Shown one piece after another: positions 43,561-54,905 of a stretch of 64,000 bases of DNA. The stretch covers positions 20,517,675 to 20,581,674 of the forward strand of contig JAKZAP010000004.1 in assembly GCA_023053575.1 (NCBI GenBank). The letters run 5' to 3'. Made by a program: the position numbers and the translations under genes. The notes below the pieces were generated by a model. The model was not told the origin of the DNA. It worked only from the letters and a program-made list of their open reading frames with translations, and searched no databases. Numbering within the stretch: the first letter of the stretch is position 1; each line of letters begins with the position of its first letter. The DNA comes from Branchinecta lynchi (lineage: Eukaryota; Arthropoda; Branchiopoda; Anostraca; Branchinectidae).

Positions 43561-44429
43561 TTTATATCCACCATGTTATTTATTTTCAAGGTTGAAAATG
43601 GATGCATATAGAATGTGTAGATATATGTGTTCTTTAACACGAGGCAGTGTCACGTGATACCGAGGGCTGCTTATTCCCAGAATGGGTGTACAGTGCAGTT
43701 GCAGTGTCTATTGGATACGTCAGCTGAATTCTACTAGAGCGATATTCCGACCCTTCTTGGCAAGGTTCCTATTCAGGCTCCAGCCTCTCAAGTTTGTACA
43801 ATACACGTATGTACCCAGTGACCAACCGTTGGTCATGAGAGGATGTGAGCAACTCCTCGCGACAACATTAGAGGTTTTGGAGAAGGACATGGAGTTTGCT
43901 AACCTCTGTTATTTCTTCCGTTTCATACCGGTAGAGCGATATGCGTTCGGCACCGGCACCATCACATGGCGGGAATGCCGTAAACTAGGGAAGACGGGTT
44001 ATGGCTGAAAGCTCTTTCCCAAATTCCATGACCAGAATCGCAATGAAATCATGTACGATCAAGCTAGCAGGAGGGGCTTCAATATAAGCCCTGTCACACG
44101 CTTTGACATCCTGAATCCTCTACCACTAATTAAGTTAATCCTCCTCCGGCTCTGTAGGAGATTATACTGACCATGTTCTACTCTATGTCCGGCACTGGCT
44201 GTCCGTCAAACTCGGACTGACTGACACCCGAAAACCGGTGGGTGGGCCAGCCCCGTCAATCTTGATGATTTGCCAAAGACAATCATATTATTGGCCTGGG
44301 ATCCAATTGAGAAAAGCCGAAATTGGACTCATCACAGAGTGGCACTTCAGTCCCTCCTTAGCGACCGCGTGAAAAGAACTGGGCAAACAAAGTCCAAAAT
44401 AGCGAAACCTATCATTGTCCAAAACAGTT
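43561..44429. other. Intergenic stretch with one hammerhead-like copy
   Basis: A degraded copy at about 43725-43795 on the - strand (GAGCCTGAATAGGAACCTTG, GGGTCGGAATATCGC). A 108-codon frame at 43682-44008 includes it and is rejected as a gene. Confidence 0.45.
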
Positions 44430-44570
44430 CCTCAGCGATATTCCGGCTTTTCTTGGCAAAGGTCCTCTCAGCCTGAGTCAGGAAGAAACTAAGAGCTGAA
44501 TAATATCTCAGCTGACTTATCCGTTTTGAGTAATTTTTGTATCTTGGGCTGAAGGAATATCTATCATTAT
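44430..44570 (-). repeat. Hammerhead-like repeat copy
   Basis: On the - strand GAGAGGACCTTTGCC, then GCCGGAATATCGC; on the + strand CAGCTGACTTATCCGTTTTG and CTTGGGCTGAAGGAATATCT follow. The core is degraded. Confidence 0.55.
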
Positions 44571-44659
44571 CTGTCAGCTCATCCAAATTGATAGAATTTC
44601 ACACTTATAGCCTATATTGTTTCAGAAAGAGAAAAATAAGTTTGAATGGACGCGAACTT

Positions 44660-45370
44660 CAACAAGATCAAAGGTTTCGATGGGATCCCAAACATTTAAT
44701 ATTTATTGACGAATTTGGTAGATCTCTTGAGCCCCTTTAAAATTTTGCTATTTATCCCATACACCAAAACATGTTGCTGTTTTCGAGTTTTTGGCAACTT
44801 ACGGCTAAACAACTAATCAGATCAGAAAACCGAGTTCAGACATGGGTTCAGCAAAGATTTTTACTCCATTATCTCATCTCTAATCGACTTCAGAAAGGTC
44901 CTTTCCTTTTACTCAATTCTTCGTATTTTAGCAGCATTCCCGGCGAACTGCATGCACAGCATAAATAGCTACTGACAGTGGTAGGAAAACCTTTCAATAC
45001 AAATTTCCGGGTTTTGACAAATTTTGCCAGCTTATCTGTCAAGTAACTAAAGTTCGAAGTTCGATTCAGCATGTCCTCTTACCTCGATACCCGATCTCTA
45101 ATCGACTTTAGAAACAACTCCGGCAACAAAAGGAAATTCAGATTTGAATTAAGCGGGCCTCCTTACCCCTGAGATTGGCTTTTAAACATACTTTTTTGTA
45201 CCCTTAATTCAAAACCACCTTCTCTGCCTCTAAATATAGGGCAAAAGGACCCATATACGAACTTGGCCTGTACTTTGTCACTGCATCCTCATACGAAGTT
45301 TGAACAACATATCTCACGCCCTTCGAACCCCCAACACGACAGACTGCCAAGACTAAACCCAAAGAATACG
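44660..45370 (+). mobile_element. Repeat family A copy, short and diverged
   Basis: AACAAGATCAAAGGTTTCGA marks the start. Diverged 137-bp units follow, then CATATACGAACTTGGCCTG and GAAGTTTGAACAACATATC near 45260-45320. The ending is eroded. Confidence 0.6.
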
Positions 45371-46312
45371 TACTCTAGGTGCAAATAGTCTTTGATTAAA
45401 TCCAAAAATATTTGTACGTTATACACGCGACGACTTTGACCCGTGGAGCTTTCGCCTGTATGGATAAAGGGGTAGGGTAAGGACTGGTATTATTATGGCG
45501 TACAGACACCTTTTTTTCCGAAAAATGGTCAACTACTTTGATAAAAAAAAAATTATTCACAAGAGAGTTCTCGAATGCATTCTGCGCTTTTGACCCAGTA
45601 AATCCCGGTGGGGACTTAGGAGATAATTAAACTGATCACATAAACTTTTTTGTTCATCTTTAGTATGTTCGACAGTTGCAACAGCATGTCTCCTCACCCT
45701 ATAACGACTATATCATTTGATTTAGAAAATTCCACGCTAAATTTCCTGATTCCGGGCGAACTACTTGTCCGGCGAAAAGATAATTTTCATTTTCGGGTTC
45801 AACATGTCCGTTTACCCCAGAACCGAACACCTAATCAACTTCAGATTCAACTTTTACTTTTTATAAATTTTCAAAATTTCATACTCGGATCTAGGCATGG
45901 GCACTGTTCCTGTTTTCTGTTTCTGTTTCTGTTTTTTTCCTCCTGTTTTGCTGTTTTCTGTTTTCTGTTTCAGGGACCCAAAATAAACAGAACAGCTATT
46001 TTGAAGCCAACTGTTTTTTTTCTCACCTGTTCTGTTCCGTTTTGGTGAATCCTGTTTTGCCCTGTTCCTGTTTTTTTTTACCTGTTTAAACAGCCAAATC
46101 TGTTTTTTGGGGGCAGCCCGCCTTATCAGTACAACACATCTTTTAACTCATCATTTCGAATTCGACTGAGCTAAATGGATACGTAGTCAGCTAAGTCTTA
46201 GACTACTGTTGCAGCCTTCCGACCCTTCGTGGCAGATTCAGTCTTCGGGTCCAATATGAACAATTGCGCAAGCGCTCAAACGTGACGTGTAAAAGTAAAA
46301 CGTATATCATAT

Positions 46313-46762
46313 CAAGAGATGGGCGAATCCGATCATGAAAGGATTCGAATCCGAATTCAGGGCTAAGTACGAATCCGAATCCGAATCCACCATTTCATGC
46401 TGAGGATTCGAATCCGAAATCGAATCCGGATTCGAATCCGATCTTAACAAAAATTAAATCATGTTCATAGGTTATAGTTTAAAAATCAGAGGTGACAAAA
46501 AAACACTGATATTTCAGGTAATCAGATAATGTGATAGATTACTTAACATATTTGGTGGTGGACACCAAACAATTTGATTGTCTAAAGCCCTCTGTGTAAA
46601 AATTGGGAAAACGGAAACTGAAAAGATGTAGGATAGAAATTTGCGCGAATTCGTAAGATTCAGGGTTTGGAATCCGTGTCCGAAAGCAGAAGATTCGAAT
46701 CCGGCCAAAAGGACGAATCCTGGATTCGAATCCGAATCCGGATTCGGAATCGCCCATCTCTG
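46313..46762. mobile_element. 450-bp hAT MITE, nested
   Basis: Ends CAAGAGATGGGCGAATCC and GGATTCGGAATCGCCCATCTCTG (inverse CAGAGATGGGCGATTCC). Flanked by TATCATAT (46305-46312) and TCTCATAT (46763-46770), 7 of 8 identical. Subterminal GATTCGAATCCG repeats on both sides. A related uninterrupted sequence is at 42300-42330. Confidence 0.8.
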
Positions 46763-46770
46763 TCTCATAT

Positions 46771-47800
46771 ATTGTGTACGAACAGCCTAATAACCATTCG
46801 CCCTTGACGTTTAATTCATTGGTCAATATGGGCCATGTTGCCAGCGTTTGGATGTGGGGGGGGGGAGTATCACCAAAAGATATTTCTAGATGGGTCTTTG
46901 GGTGGGTCCAAAGACCCATCTGGACAATGATGTTCATGCATTCCAAATTTTCACCTTAGTACCAGGCATGTTTAGCAAGTTTGCGAATTTGGTCAGACAA
47001 TTTACTCTGGGCAATCCGGGCCCGGTTGCACATAATTCGCAAAATGGTGGTAAGCCTTTAAAATTTAACTGAAAAGCCAACTAATTTTTGTGTCATTTAC
47101 TTAAACATACTGAATTATTGGGATTCTACAAAGGGAATTTTTTATTTTCCACTATCTGCTCTAGTTATGACGTTCAGAATATGTGCGCCCGTCCCCACAA
47201 CGTAAATTCTACTATGACTCGGGAAATTTTAATCTAAACACAAACGCTGTTTTTCATTGGTCAGTGTTGAGATTGGTGAAGATTGAATAGTGCCGGAACA
47301 AAAGAAAAATCATAAATCTCTCTCGTAAGGCGTGCAACAAAAATACAAGCGCATAGAGGCACCACAAATCACACGGAAATTCCACTATTTGAAAAACAAT
47401 TGCTCGTGAATAGTGGAAGAACGAAGTAACGCGTTTTCAGCGGCTCTTCAAGCTGTTTTAAGTGAATAAGTGATGGGTAATTAGATAATACTAGATTGTC
47501 CTATCCAGCCTTTTTAGGTTAAACTTTAAAGGAAACATTAGTCACTGGGGGAATTGTAACCAATTGCCCTTGAACCGAGGGTGTATCGGGGGTTGAATCC
47601 CAAAAGTCACAACTAGACCCCAAGGCCCATAAGTACACCAAGTTTCAAATTAGCATCTGTCATGGTTCACGAGATAAAAATGCCAAAATAAAACGGTGAA
47701 AACCGAGAACGGAAAACCGGCTATCGCGGCCGGAAGAGTGGAGTGTTCACAAATGAACTTTCCACTAAAACCGAACATGTGATTACCAAGAAGGGCTCAC
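46771..47800. repeat. Repeat family C, copy 2 (inside the MULE-like element)
   Basis: Matches 42.9-43.56 kb in part: CTGGGCAATC, CCTTGAACCGAGGGTG, ACTAGACCCCAAGGCCC, GGTTCACGAG, AGAGTGGAGTGTTCAC. Non-coding. Confidence 0.55.
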
Positions 47801-49119
47801 ACGACGTATTATCTGTTCAGCGAAGTTAAATGTGATTTGAAAAGACTAGTACTTTTAACTTCAAAAAGGCTAGAAAGGCTGAAATTAGCTTAGCGACATC
47901 ACAGCATCCGCACCGGTTCATGATGTCAACAAACGATAACTGGAATTCCTGACAGTATTTTTGGCACAACCTCAGTTCTATACGGAAAAGTTGAGATTTG
48001 TTCAACTTGATGATGAAAGCGAAACTCCGTTTCACGGATTTTCGCAGAATAGTAGGCCCACATTCAGCCGAGAAATCCGCGCGTTTTGAGCCTTGCATGA
48101 CCATGCTCAAAAGAAACCACCAAGGAAAAGCTATTCGGTATTCTGATTGAACATGCATCTCTCGCGACCCTCCCCTCACACAAAAAAAATGACCATCATC
48201 ACCAACCACTGTCACGAAGTGAAGCTTGCTTAACTGTGAGTCTGTATGATCCGTAAACTTTAGTTTATTACCGATCACTATGGCAAACAATCCAAGTGGA
48301 AAGGTAGGCTATGCGAAAATTTTGTTGTTAAGACAAACGAAACTTCCATAGCTCATTTTCCATCGGGAAAAAGTGTAATGCATTGATAAAGGCAGCTGGA
48401 ATTCTGGACCAAGATATTTGTTGTTCTATGAAATGAACTCGAAGAAAGGCTTCTGTGCGGTGCAAGGAAGAACTATTTAAGATACTTCCTGGTACAGGGC
48501 AAACTATAGGTGAACTCTGCCATAAACATAATACAAGAATGCGGGAAATCAAATAGTAAAAAAAAAACCTGTTTTAAACAGCCGGTTCTGTTTTTTTTTG
48601 CCTGTTTAACAGCTGTTTCTGTTTTCGAAGTCATCATTTCTGTTAAAACAGAACAGGACCTGTTTTCAAGTTTCCTGTTTTCTTTCTGTTTCTGTTCTTA
48701 TGTGACCTGTTTCTGCCTGTTCCTGTTTGAATGCAAAAACAGAACAGTGCCCATGCCTACTCGGATCTACCGTGTCTAGCTTTTAAAAGTATTTATTTTC
48801 GCCCCTTAATCTGACTGAAACCCCTCCCCCAGTCCTAAATATACAGCTCTGGCGTCCATCTACGAACTTGACCTGTCCCTTGGCCGACAGAATCCTCACA
48901 CAACAAATATATCATCCCCTATCGTGCTGACAGACGGACGGACGGACAACTTTTACGAAGTCTTATGTATCCCTCCACTTACGTTTTGGGATCCCAAAAA
49001 GCTTTCTGTTGGCGGTCGAAAAACTGTTCGTTTGACTACTAGATGGACTGCTGCACCTTTACCTTGTGTTATGGAGACATCCCATAGCACTTTGCTCTGC
49101 AATAGTCCTCCTAGTTATT

Positions 49120-49680
49120 CCCTCCCTCTATCGCCTACTTTTCTATATATCTCTCCGGTTTTCATCACCATCATTAATTTCCCGGCATCGTGACAATAGG
49201 TCACTCGGTCTTTATCCACTAGCTCCAGTTAGCTGCCCGCTAATCCGAGGTCAGGCTTTGATCCATTTCATTCAAAGTATTTTGGCTACGGAATGAGTCG
49301 TAGCCAAAAGAGTTATCTTTCATTCTTGGTCCAAGCAGGACCTCTCTATATTATAATTTATGGTAAGAGTTGTTTACATATTTAGTTAGGGACCCATTAG
49401 TGTAATATATTATGTGTCAAACTCTTGTTCACGTAATACGAGTAAATTAACTATAGACGTCATGGTCCATCTCGGCTAGTAGGCCTCGGGCTTGACTGGA
49501 TATGTGAATTCCAGCTTCGCAAGGATGTGTGAACCAGCTTGATTAGGGATTTCTGGATTGACTGCGGCTGAGCTATAGAATTCCCCGAGGCTTTCCCTTG
49601 TCTCTTTAGTCCGGTTTCCTGACTGGTCCTGGGTCTAGTGGGCACCTACGGTGTCAGAATGTCTTCAGCCCACACCCCAG
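49120..49680. repeat. ~560-bp dispersed repeat, copy 1
   Basis: Closely matches 56640-57185: TCGGTCTTTATCCACTAGCT, TATTTTGGCTACGGAATGAG, TGTGAACCAGCTTGATT, GTGGGCACCTACGGTGTCA. Homology runs past TGACA/TGTCA at both sides, so it is not simply an LTR. Confidence 0.8.
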
Positions 49681-50938
49681 GAGCCTTATCTTCATTAAAC
49701 CTCGCCTCCACTCGTCCATCCTCTCAACAATGGTGTAAGAACAGGGATTTGGAAACTTCCCCCACGTTCTTAACGCTTGCATGACCAGACAGCGGAACTA
49801 AGAACTGTTTTCCCTCAGCTGTAAAAATCGCATTCCTTCTATTTCTTCCCAATCTAAGAATCCTTTTCCCGTGCTTATTTTCATATGCTTCCGTGTTCAT
49901 TATTTTCACTCAAACAGTAAATGAGACTCCCACAAGCACCTAAAAGGGAACCAATCTGAAACCCGCGCCAAAGATTTTCTTCAGCCTTCTTTCGTCACGA
50001 AATGTGCCACCAGGTAAAAAGACCAGAAAAGCTAAATCTTTTTGGACTGGCGGCACTGTATTTCGTTTAACACACTCGTAGTATTTAACGTAGCTTTATT
50101 TGTAAATTTTTCAGTCCTTCTTCAAAGGAGTCCCCTTCAGGCCATAGCCGACGCTCGAACAGCGAAAAAGCCAAGAAGGGCCGAGTGGATTAGCAACAGC
50201 AAGCATGATTTACGCTCAAGGGAATACTTGTACTTTATCTTTGTAACGACCGGCCTTTTCGTCATAAGAAAGTAGACTTCTTTATCCATGATATTACATG
50301 AAAGATTCAAACAGGACACGGAAGCGTTTCCGACCAGCCCCCATCAACAGATTTATCACACAGGACGCTTTTGACGCCATCTACAATTTCTTACCGAAAC
50401 CAAGGGAAGGTAGCGTCTTTCTGAAATGCTAGATGTCGCAGAACCAGCACAATCCAAACCATGTACGAAAATAAACGGCTATATTTACACGTAGTAGCAT
50501 TATGGACAGGACACATGTAGTAGCATTAAGGATAGGACACAAAATACTTGTACTTGCATTCTTCGGACCTGACCACTGTTTGATTTGTTACAGCTCGGAA
50601 ATCACACCGGGACGTGAAACCTAGATTAGATTCTGGCCTTAGATCCTTGTACTTTCAAGTCCTCGCTATTCCACTATGTCCGACCGCCGGCCTCCCCCTG
50701 GTCTTTACACTCATGGGCACATGTGTTTTGAAAATTCTTAAACATGATACCACCATAACCTACGCATTTAAGTCCTGAAACACAGGTTCACAAAAAAACA
50801 CGCCAGGCACGACAACACGCGGCTTCTGCCTCACACCCGTATGTAACGGGTCATGGAGCTTTGTACGGGTGTAAACTTATTTTCTTCATTTATTTGAATT
50901 TAATAAAACTGAACTAAAAAAAAAGAGCTACGAGCTCA
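49681..50938. other. Intergenic stretch, nothing identified
   Basis: No gene recognised. CCAAGAAGGGCCGAGTGG at 50171 may be a last trace of the hammerhead-like repeat. Confidence 0.35.
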
Positions 50939-53328
50939 TATGGCACTTGTTACGAGTAGGCTCTACAAGAAAGTAGATGAGAACGTCACAAAATACACCC
51001 ACCACCCAAAAATGCGTTTCGGAAATAGAAATAGGATATTTAGTTTCACTTAGTTCTGAGAAGTTCCGGCATCGTCTCTGATTATCTGTAGAAAATGCGC
51101 ATGACTGTTCAAAATTCCAAGTTTCAGCCAAATAAATCCACTCGTTTGATCCCTACACTTGCCACACGATTTCCGGTACTCCCTCCATCACTCCTTACCG
51201 TGGCCGAATCTGGTTCGGACTCGAAAATGGATCATCTAAAGCATCTTCCTTTATGTCGTCTATCAAGTTTCACTTGAATCTGATCATTTTTGAGAAATTC
51301 CGGTACCCCCCTCCACCACCGTCGTCGGATCCGGTTCGGACCCAAAATATGTCATCTAGGGTTTCATTTAAAGTTTCAAGTTTAAGTTCAAGTTTCATTT
51401 AAATTGATGCACTCGTTTGAACCCTAAGCGAGCCTCAAATTCTTCGGCAATCTCCCTCCAACTCTTCCCACTGTGGCCGAAGCGGATCTGGAAACATAAA
51501 CGTCGTATATCTTAATCCCCACTTCCAGTCCATCAAGTTTTACTGAAATCGGAGCATAGCCTATCTGCAAATTTACGCCCCCCCCCCCCCCCCCCTACCT
51601 TGGCCGAATCCGGCCCGGACGCCAAATAACAAATCTAGGCCGCATAAACTCGGCACTGTCGAACTTGCATCTCATTCGGTTCATCCGTTTGGTTTTTGTG
51701 CATGTCAAAGTTTCCAACCTCCCCCCCCCCATCCACGGTCGCGTATAGTTCGAACGCATGTTTTACATGTCTAGGTCATCGATTCTTATCACCTACTAAG
51801 TTTCACTCGAATCAGACCACTCGTTCGCAATGTCCATATTTCCCTCCCTCGCTCCCCCAAAAATGCTCGGATCTAGGACGGCAGTTTCTGGGGGTATGTT
51901 GTGTCAGGTTCGTAATTCAATTAAGTCGAGTCATTAATATGCCTGCAAAGTTTCGTGGTCTTAGTACCTCTGGAACTATTCTAACTCGCGGCTACCGGAA
52001 TTCCAGGAAACCCCCTCAAACCCTCACCCCCCCCCCCCACAGAGCCCCGAAACGATCTGGCAACGTCTATTTCGTATCTAGGCCTAATGCTTGTTCTCTC
52101 CATTAAGTTCCGTCCCAATCCCTCTGCTTTAAGTTCCCCCCCCCCCATCCTCCACAGGTATCAGACCGGACCCGGACTTGACACTGAACATCTTAGGTGA
52201 TATCTTTTTCCACCTGACAAGTTTCATTCAAATACGATCGACCGTTGAAAGTTATGCATGCCACTAGATTCCGGACTCCCCATTCATCCACTCCCCCACG
52301 AAGGCCGGATCGGGGAAACGATTATTCTCAAGTCAATCTGTTCGGATCCTGCCAAAACTGCCAAGTTTCATCGCCCTAGCACATCAGGAAGTATGCCGAA
52401 CTCGCAGTATCGCTAGAAATCCACCCCCCCCCCCCAACTCCCCCACAGTGCCCTGATCCAGTCCGTTTATGTCAATGACGTATCCAGGATCCGTGCTTGT
52501 TCTTCTCACCAAGTTTCATCTCGATCCCTCCACTCTAAGCGTTTCTCAAAATTTCCGGTTCCCTCCTCCAACTCCCGCCAGCGTAATCGGATCCTGTCCA
52601 GATTTAAAGTGAGACGTCTGAGACACGAGGTCATCCTAAATATCAACTTTCGTCAAGATCCGATCACCCGTTCGAAAGTTAAAAATACTTCAATTTTTGG
52701 CATCCCCCTCCCTCCACCCCCCCCCCAGATGGTCGGATCACGGAAGTGACCATTTTCTATATAATCTGGCCTCGTCCCTGACATTCCTGCCAATTTTCAG
52801 CATCCTAGCACATCAGGAAGCACCGAACTCGCGGAATCACTAGATCGGATCACCTCCCCCAGAACTCCCCCCAAGTGAGCGGATCCGTTCCTGTTATGTC
52901 AGTCATCGATCTAAGACTTGTGCTTGTTCTTTCCACCAAGTTTCATCCGGATCTCTCCACTCTAAGCGTTTTCCAAGATTTCTGGTTTCCCCCACCAACT
53001 CCCCCCAATGTCACCGGATCCGGTCTGGATTTAAGATGGAACGTCTGAGACACGAGGTCCTCCGTACATCAAGTTTCATTAAGATCCGATCACCCGTTCG
53101 TAAGCTAAAAATATCTAATTTTTCCTAGTTTTTCCGGATTCCCCCTCCCTCCGCTCCCCTCCAGATCGTCGAATCGGGGAAGCGACTATTTCTTATTTAA
53201 TCTGGCCCGGTACCTGATAAGCCTGCCAAGTTTCATCGTCCTAGCTTATCTACTAAACCGGGACAGACCGACGGACGGACAGAAATTGCGATCGCTATAT
53301 GGCACTTGGCCGAAGGGCAAGTGCCATA
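50939..53328. repeat. Repeat family B, copy 2
   Basis: Starts TATGGCACTTG (50939) and ends CAAGTGCCATA (53328). The interior is strongly pyrimidine-biased on the + strand. Recurring CAAGTTTCAT, GATCCGGTCCGG-like, CTAGCACATCAGGAAG and CGATCACCCGTTCG phrases follow each other in the same order as in copy 1. C-runs are frequent. A perfect 11-bp hairpin (TATGGCACTTG at 53298, CAAGTGCCATA at 53318) closes the right end, after GACGGACGGACAG. Confidence 0.65.
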
Positions 53329-53384
53329 AAAAAACTGAAATAAAAATTGTGGCAAAAAAAGGATATATATATAGGATAACCTTA

Positions 53385-53745
53385 GTTTCAGTTTCAGTTT
53401 AGTTCAGTTCAGTTTCAGTTTAAAAAAATACAAACCCCATTAGCTCTGTATGGCCCCACCATAAGGCCTGACAATGGGAGGGGCATTCATATAGTCTTAA
53501 GGGAAACAAACCAAGAAATCAAAACAAGAAAAAGAAGGAGAGAAAAAAAGAAGAAGAAGGAAAGAAGAATGAAGACATTACCACCTGACAAGAAAAATCT
53601 ACTAACGAACGATCTTCCATTAACAAAGCGCCTTAGACAAGAAAAGCCTAGCCTAGCCTAGTCTGGGCTGAAATCGTTATTCTACATCTCTCACAAACGG
53701 AGATCCTAGCCCACATTTCCAATAAACAAGCAGGAAACACACATA
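53385..53745 (-). mobile_element. Probable - strand retroposon 3' end with (CTGAAA)n tail
   Basis: On the + strand TTTCAGTTTCAGTTTAG lies left of AAAAAAATACAAACCCCATT. Read on the - strand this is unique sequence, an A-poor junction, then an AACTGA microsatellite tail. Purine-rich AAGAAGAAGG follows at 53550. No coding trace. Confidence 0.35.
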
Positions 53746-54155
53746 AGGCGTATTCTCGCCGTTCCCCGAGGACTCCTCGGGGAATCGAAGGGAACGGCTA
53801 GAATAGAGGGAGTCACTCCACGCGGACTCCGCCTCGGAAAACAACGAGAACACGGGGAATGCTTCTAAAATAGATTTTGTTCTTTAAAACAATGTGCAGC
53901 TGACAAAACTAGTCTGGATCCACTTTATTTTTGGTTTTGTTTATTCTCATTCTTTTTAATTAATTTTACATGCACCAACACCAGCAAAAACTGATTCCCC
54001 TCCGAATATGAAAGGGAGTCCTTTTTGATGGTGTGATAATCGGAGCATTCCCCGTCCGTGGGGACTCGCGAGAATACGGGGAGTGAGTCCCCGGGACAAA
54101 CAAAGACGCAGGGACTCCTCAAGTGGAGTCCTCGGGGAACGGCGGGAATATGCCT
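53746..54155. mobile_element. Harbinger-like MITE, copy 1
   Basis: Ends AGGCGTATTCTCGCCGTTCC and GGAACGGCGGGAATATGCCT. It has internal palindromes CCGAGGACTCCTCGGGGAA and CTCACTCCCCGT-type words. The reverse-oriented homologue is at 59621-60033. The target duplication is not clean here (ATA against ACA). Confidence 0.75.
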
Positions 54156-54172
54156 ACAGTGTGTGTTTATGT

Positions 54173-54411
54173 AAGTAAGTAAGTAAGTAATTTATTTATA
54201 ACCCGCCATTTTGAAAAGGCGGAGTAAATGACGAAAAAAAACACAAAAAACACACATATATACACACGTATACAAACAGAAAAAGACACTTAATTTTTAA
54301 TCTTCGGTCAGGAAGCAGTGGACGACATCATGTGTTTTATTTATTTTCTTTCATTTACTCCGCCTTTCCAAATTGGCGGGTTAAAAATAAATTACCTACT
54401 TACTTACTTAT
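54173..54411. mobile_element. Inverted pair of retroposon 3' ends with (ACTT)n tails
   Basis: 54351-54411 (+) reads TTACTCCGCCTTTCCAAATT, GGCGGGTTAAAAATAAA and (ACTT)n. 54173-54231 is the same sequence on the - strand with its tail pointing left. The two are head to head across about 120 bp. Confidence 0.6.
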
Positions 54412-54905
54412 AGGCCCATTCGGGCTTTCCTGCAGTCAAAGGCGCCGTTACCTTGATGAGGGCTACAGTTTATGCTACAGCGACATTTCCACGGGCTGTC
54501 GTGAATTAGAAACTCACTAAGCCGTGAGTATTTTAATGTTTAAACAGGTTCTCAAGAACGTTGTTTTATTTTAAAACCATCGACTAAATGTGTAAACGAT
54601 GGTAAGAGGTTATAAAAGGTGAGCTCATGTAGTTGAGTATGTAAATGTTGATTTGTGTAACAAAAAGTAGTAAACTAAAAAAAACTAACTAATCGCTTCT
54701 TGTAACAGAAGACTTGCCCTTCGCGCATATTTTTCGACATCAATGCGTGATAAAAACGCTCATGAAAACTTACGAAATCTCCCTGTCCTACAGTCTGGAG
54801 CGGGAGGGAGTCGTTAGGGTGGTTAGGCACACTTTAGCGCTAATTAAGACGACACATTCCTTCTTTACAAACAACGAAGAGTCGGTTTCTTGGTTAAACA
54901 GGGGT
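54412..54905. other. Intergenic stretch, nothing identified
   Basis: No recognised gene or repeat. Confidence 0.35.

Larger units (their letters stand above)
45893..48758. mobile_element. MULE-like non-autonomous transposon with 10-bp target duplication
   Basis: Perfect 16-bp inverted ends AGGCATGGGCACTGTT and AACAGTGCCCATGCCT. Flanked by ACTCGGATCT at 45883-45892 and 48759-48768. Both subterminal regions (45905-46110 and 48568-48750) are packed with CTGTTTCTGTTT words on the same strand. A 10-bp duplication fits Mutator-like elements. The interior holds family C sequence and a hAT MITE, with no transposase. Confidence 0.85.
45650..49005 (+). mobile_element. Repeat family A copy split by a 2.9-kb insertion
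   Basis: 45660-45892 carries 137-bp-type units (ACTACTTGTCCGGCGAAAAG). 48759-49005 carries the C-rich stretch, CATCTACGAACTTGACCTG, GACGGACGG and the terminal TTACGTTTTGGGATCCCAAA. The two halves join across the duplicated ACTCGGATCT. Confidence 0.75.

Noticed and set aside
47826..48290. 154-codon open frame on the - strand, the longest of its region
   Set aside because: It lies inside the MULE-like element. The phrase KSQLFR is shared with frames at 18.3 and 60.4 kb because the underlying DNA is a repeat. No domain recognised.
50939..53328. Helitron based on the terminal hairpin
   Set aside because: No CTRR after the hairpin, no 5' TC, inverted ends are present, and no Rep/helicase sequence.
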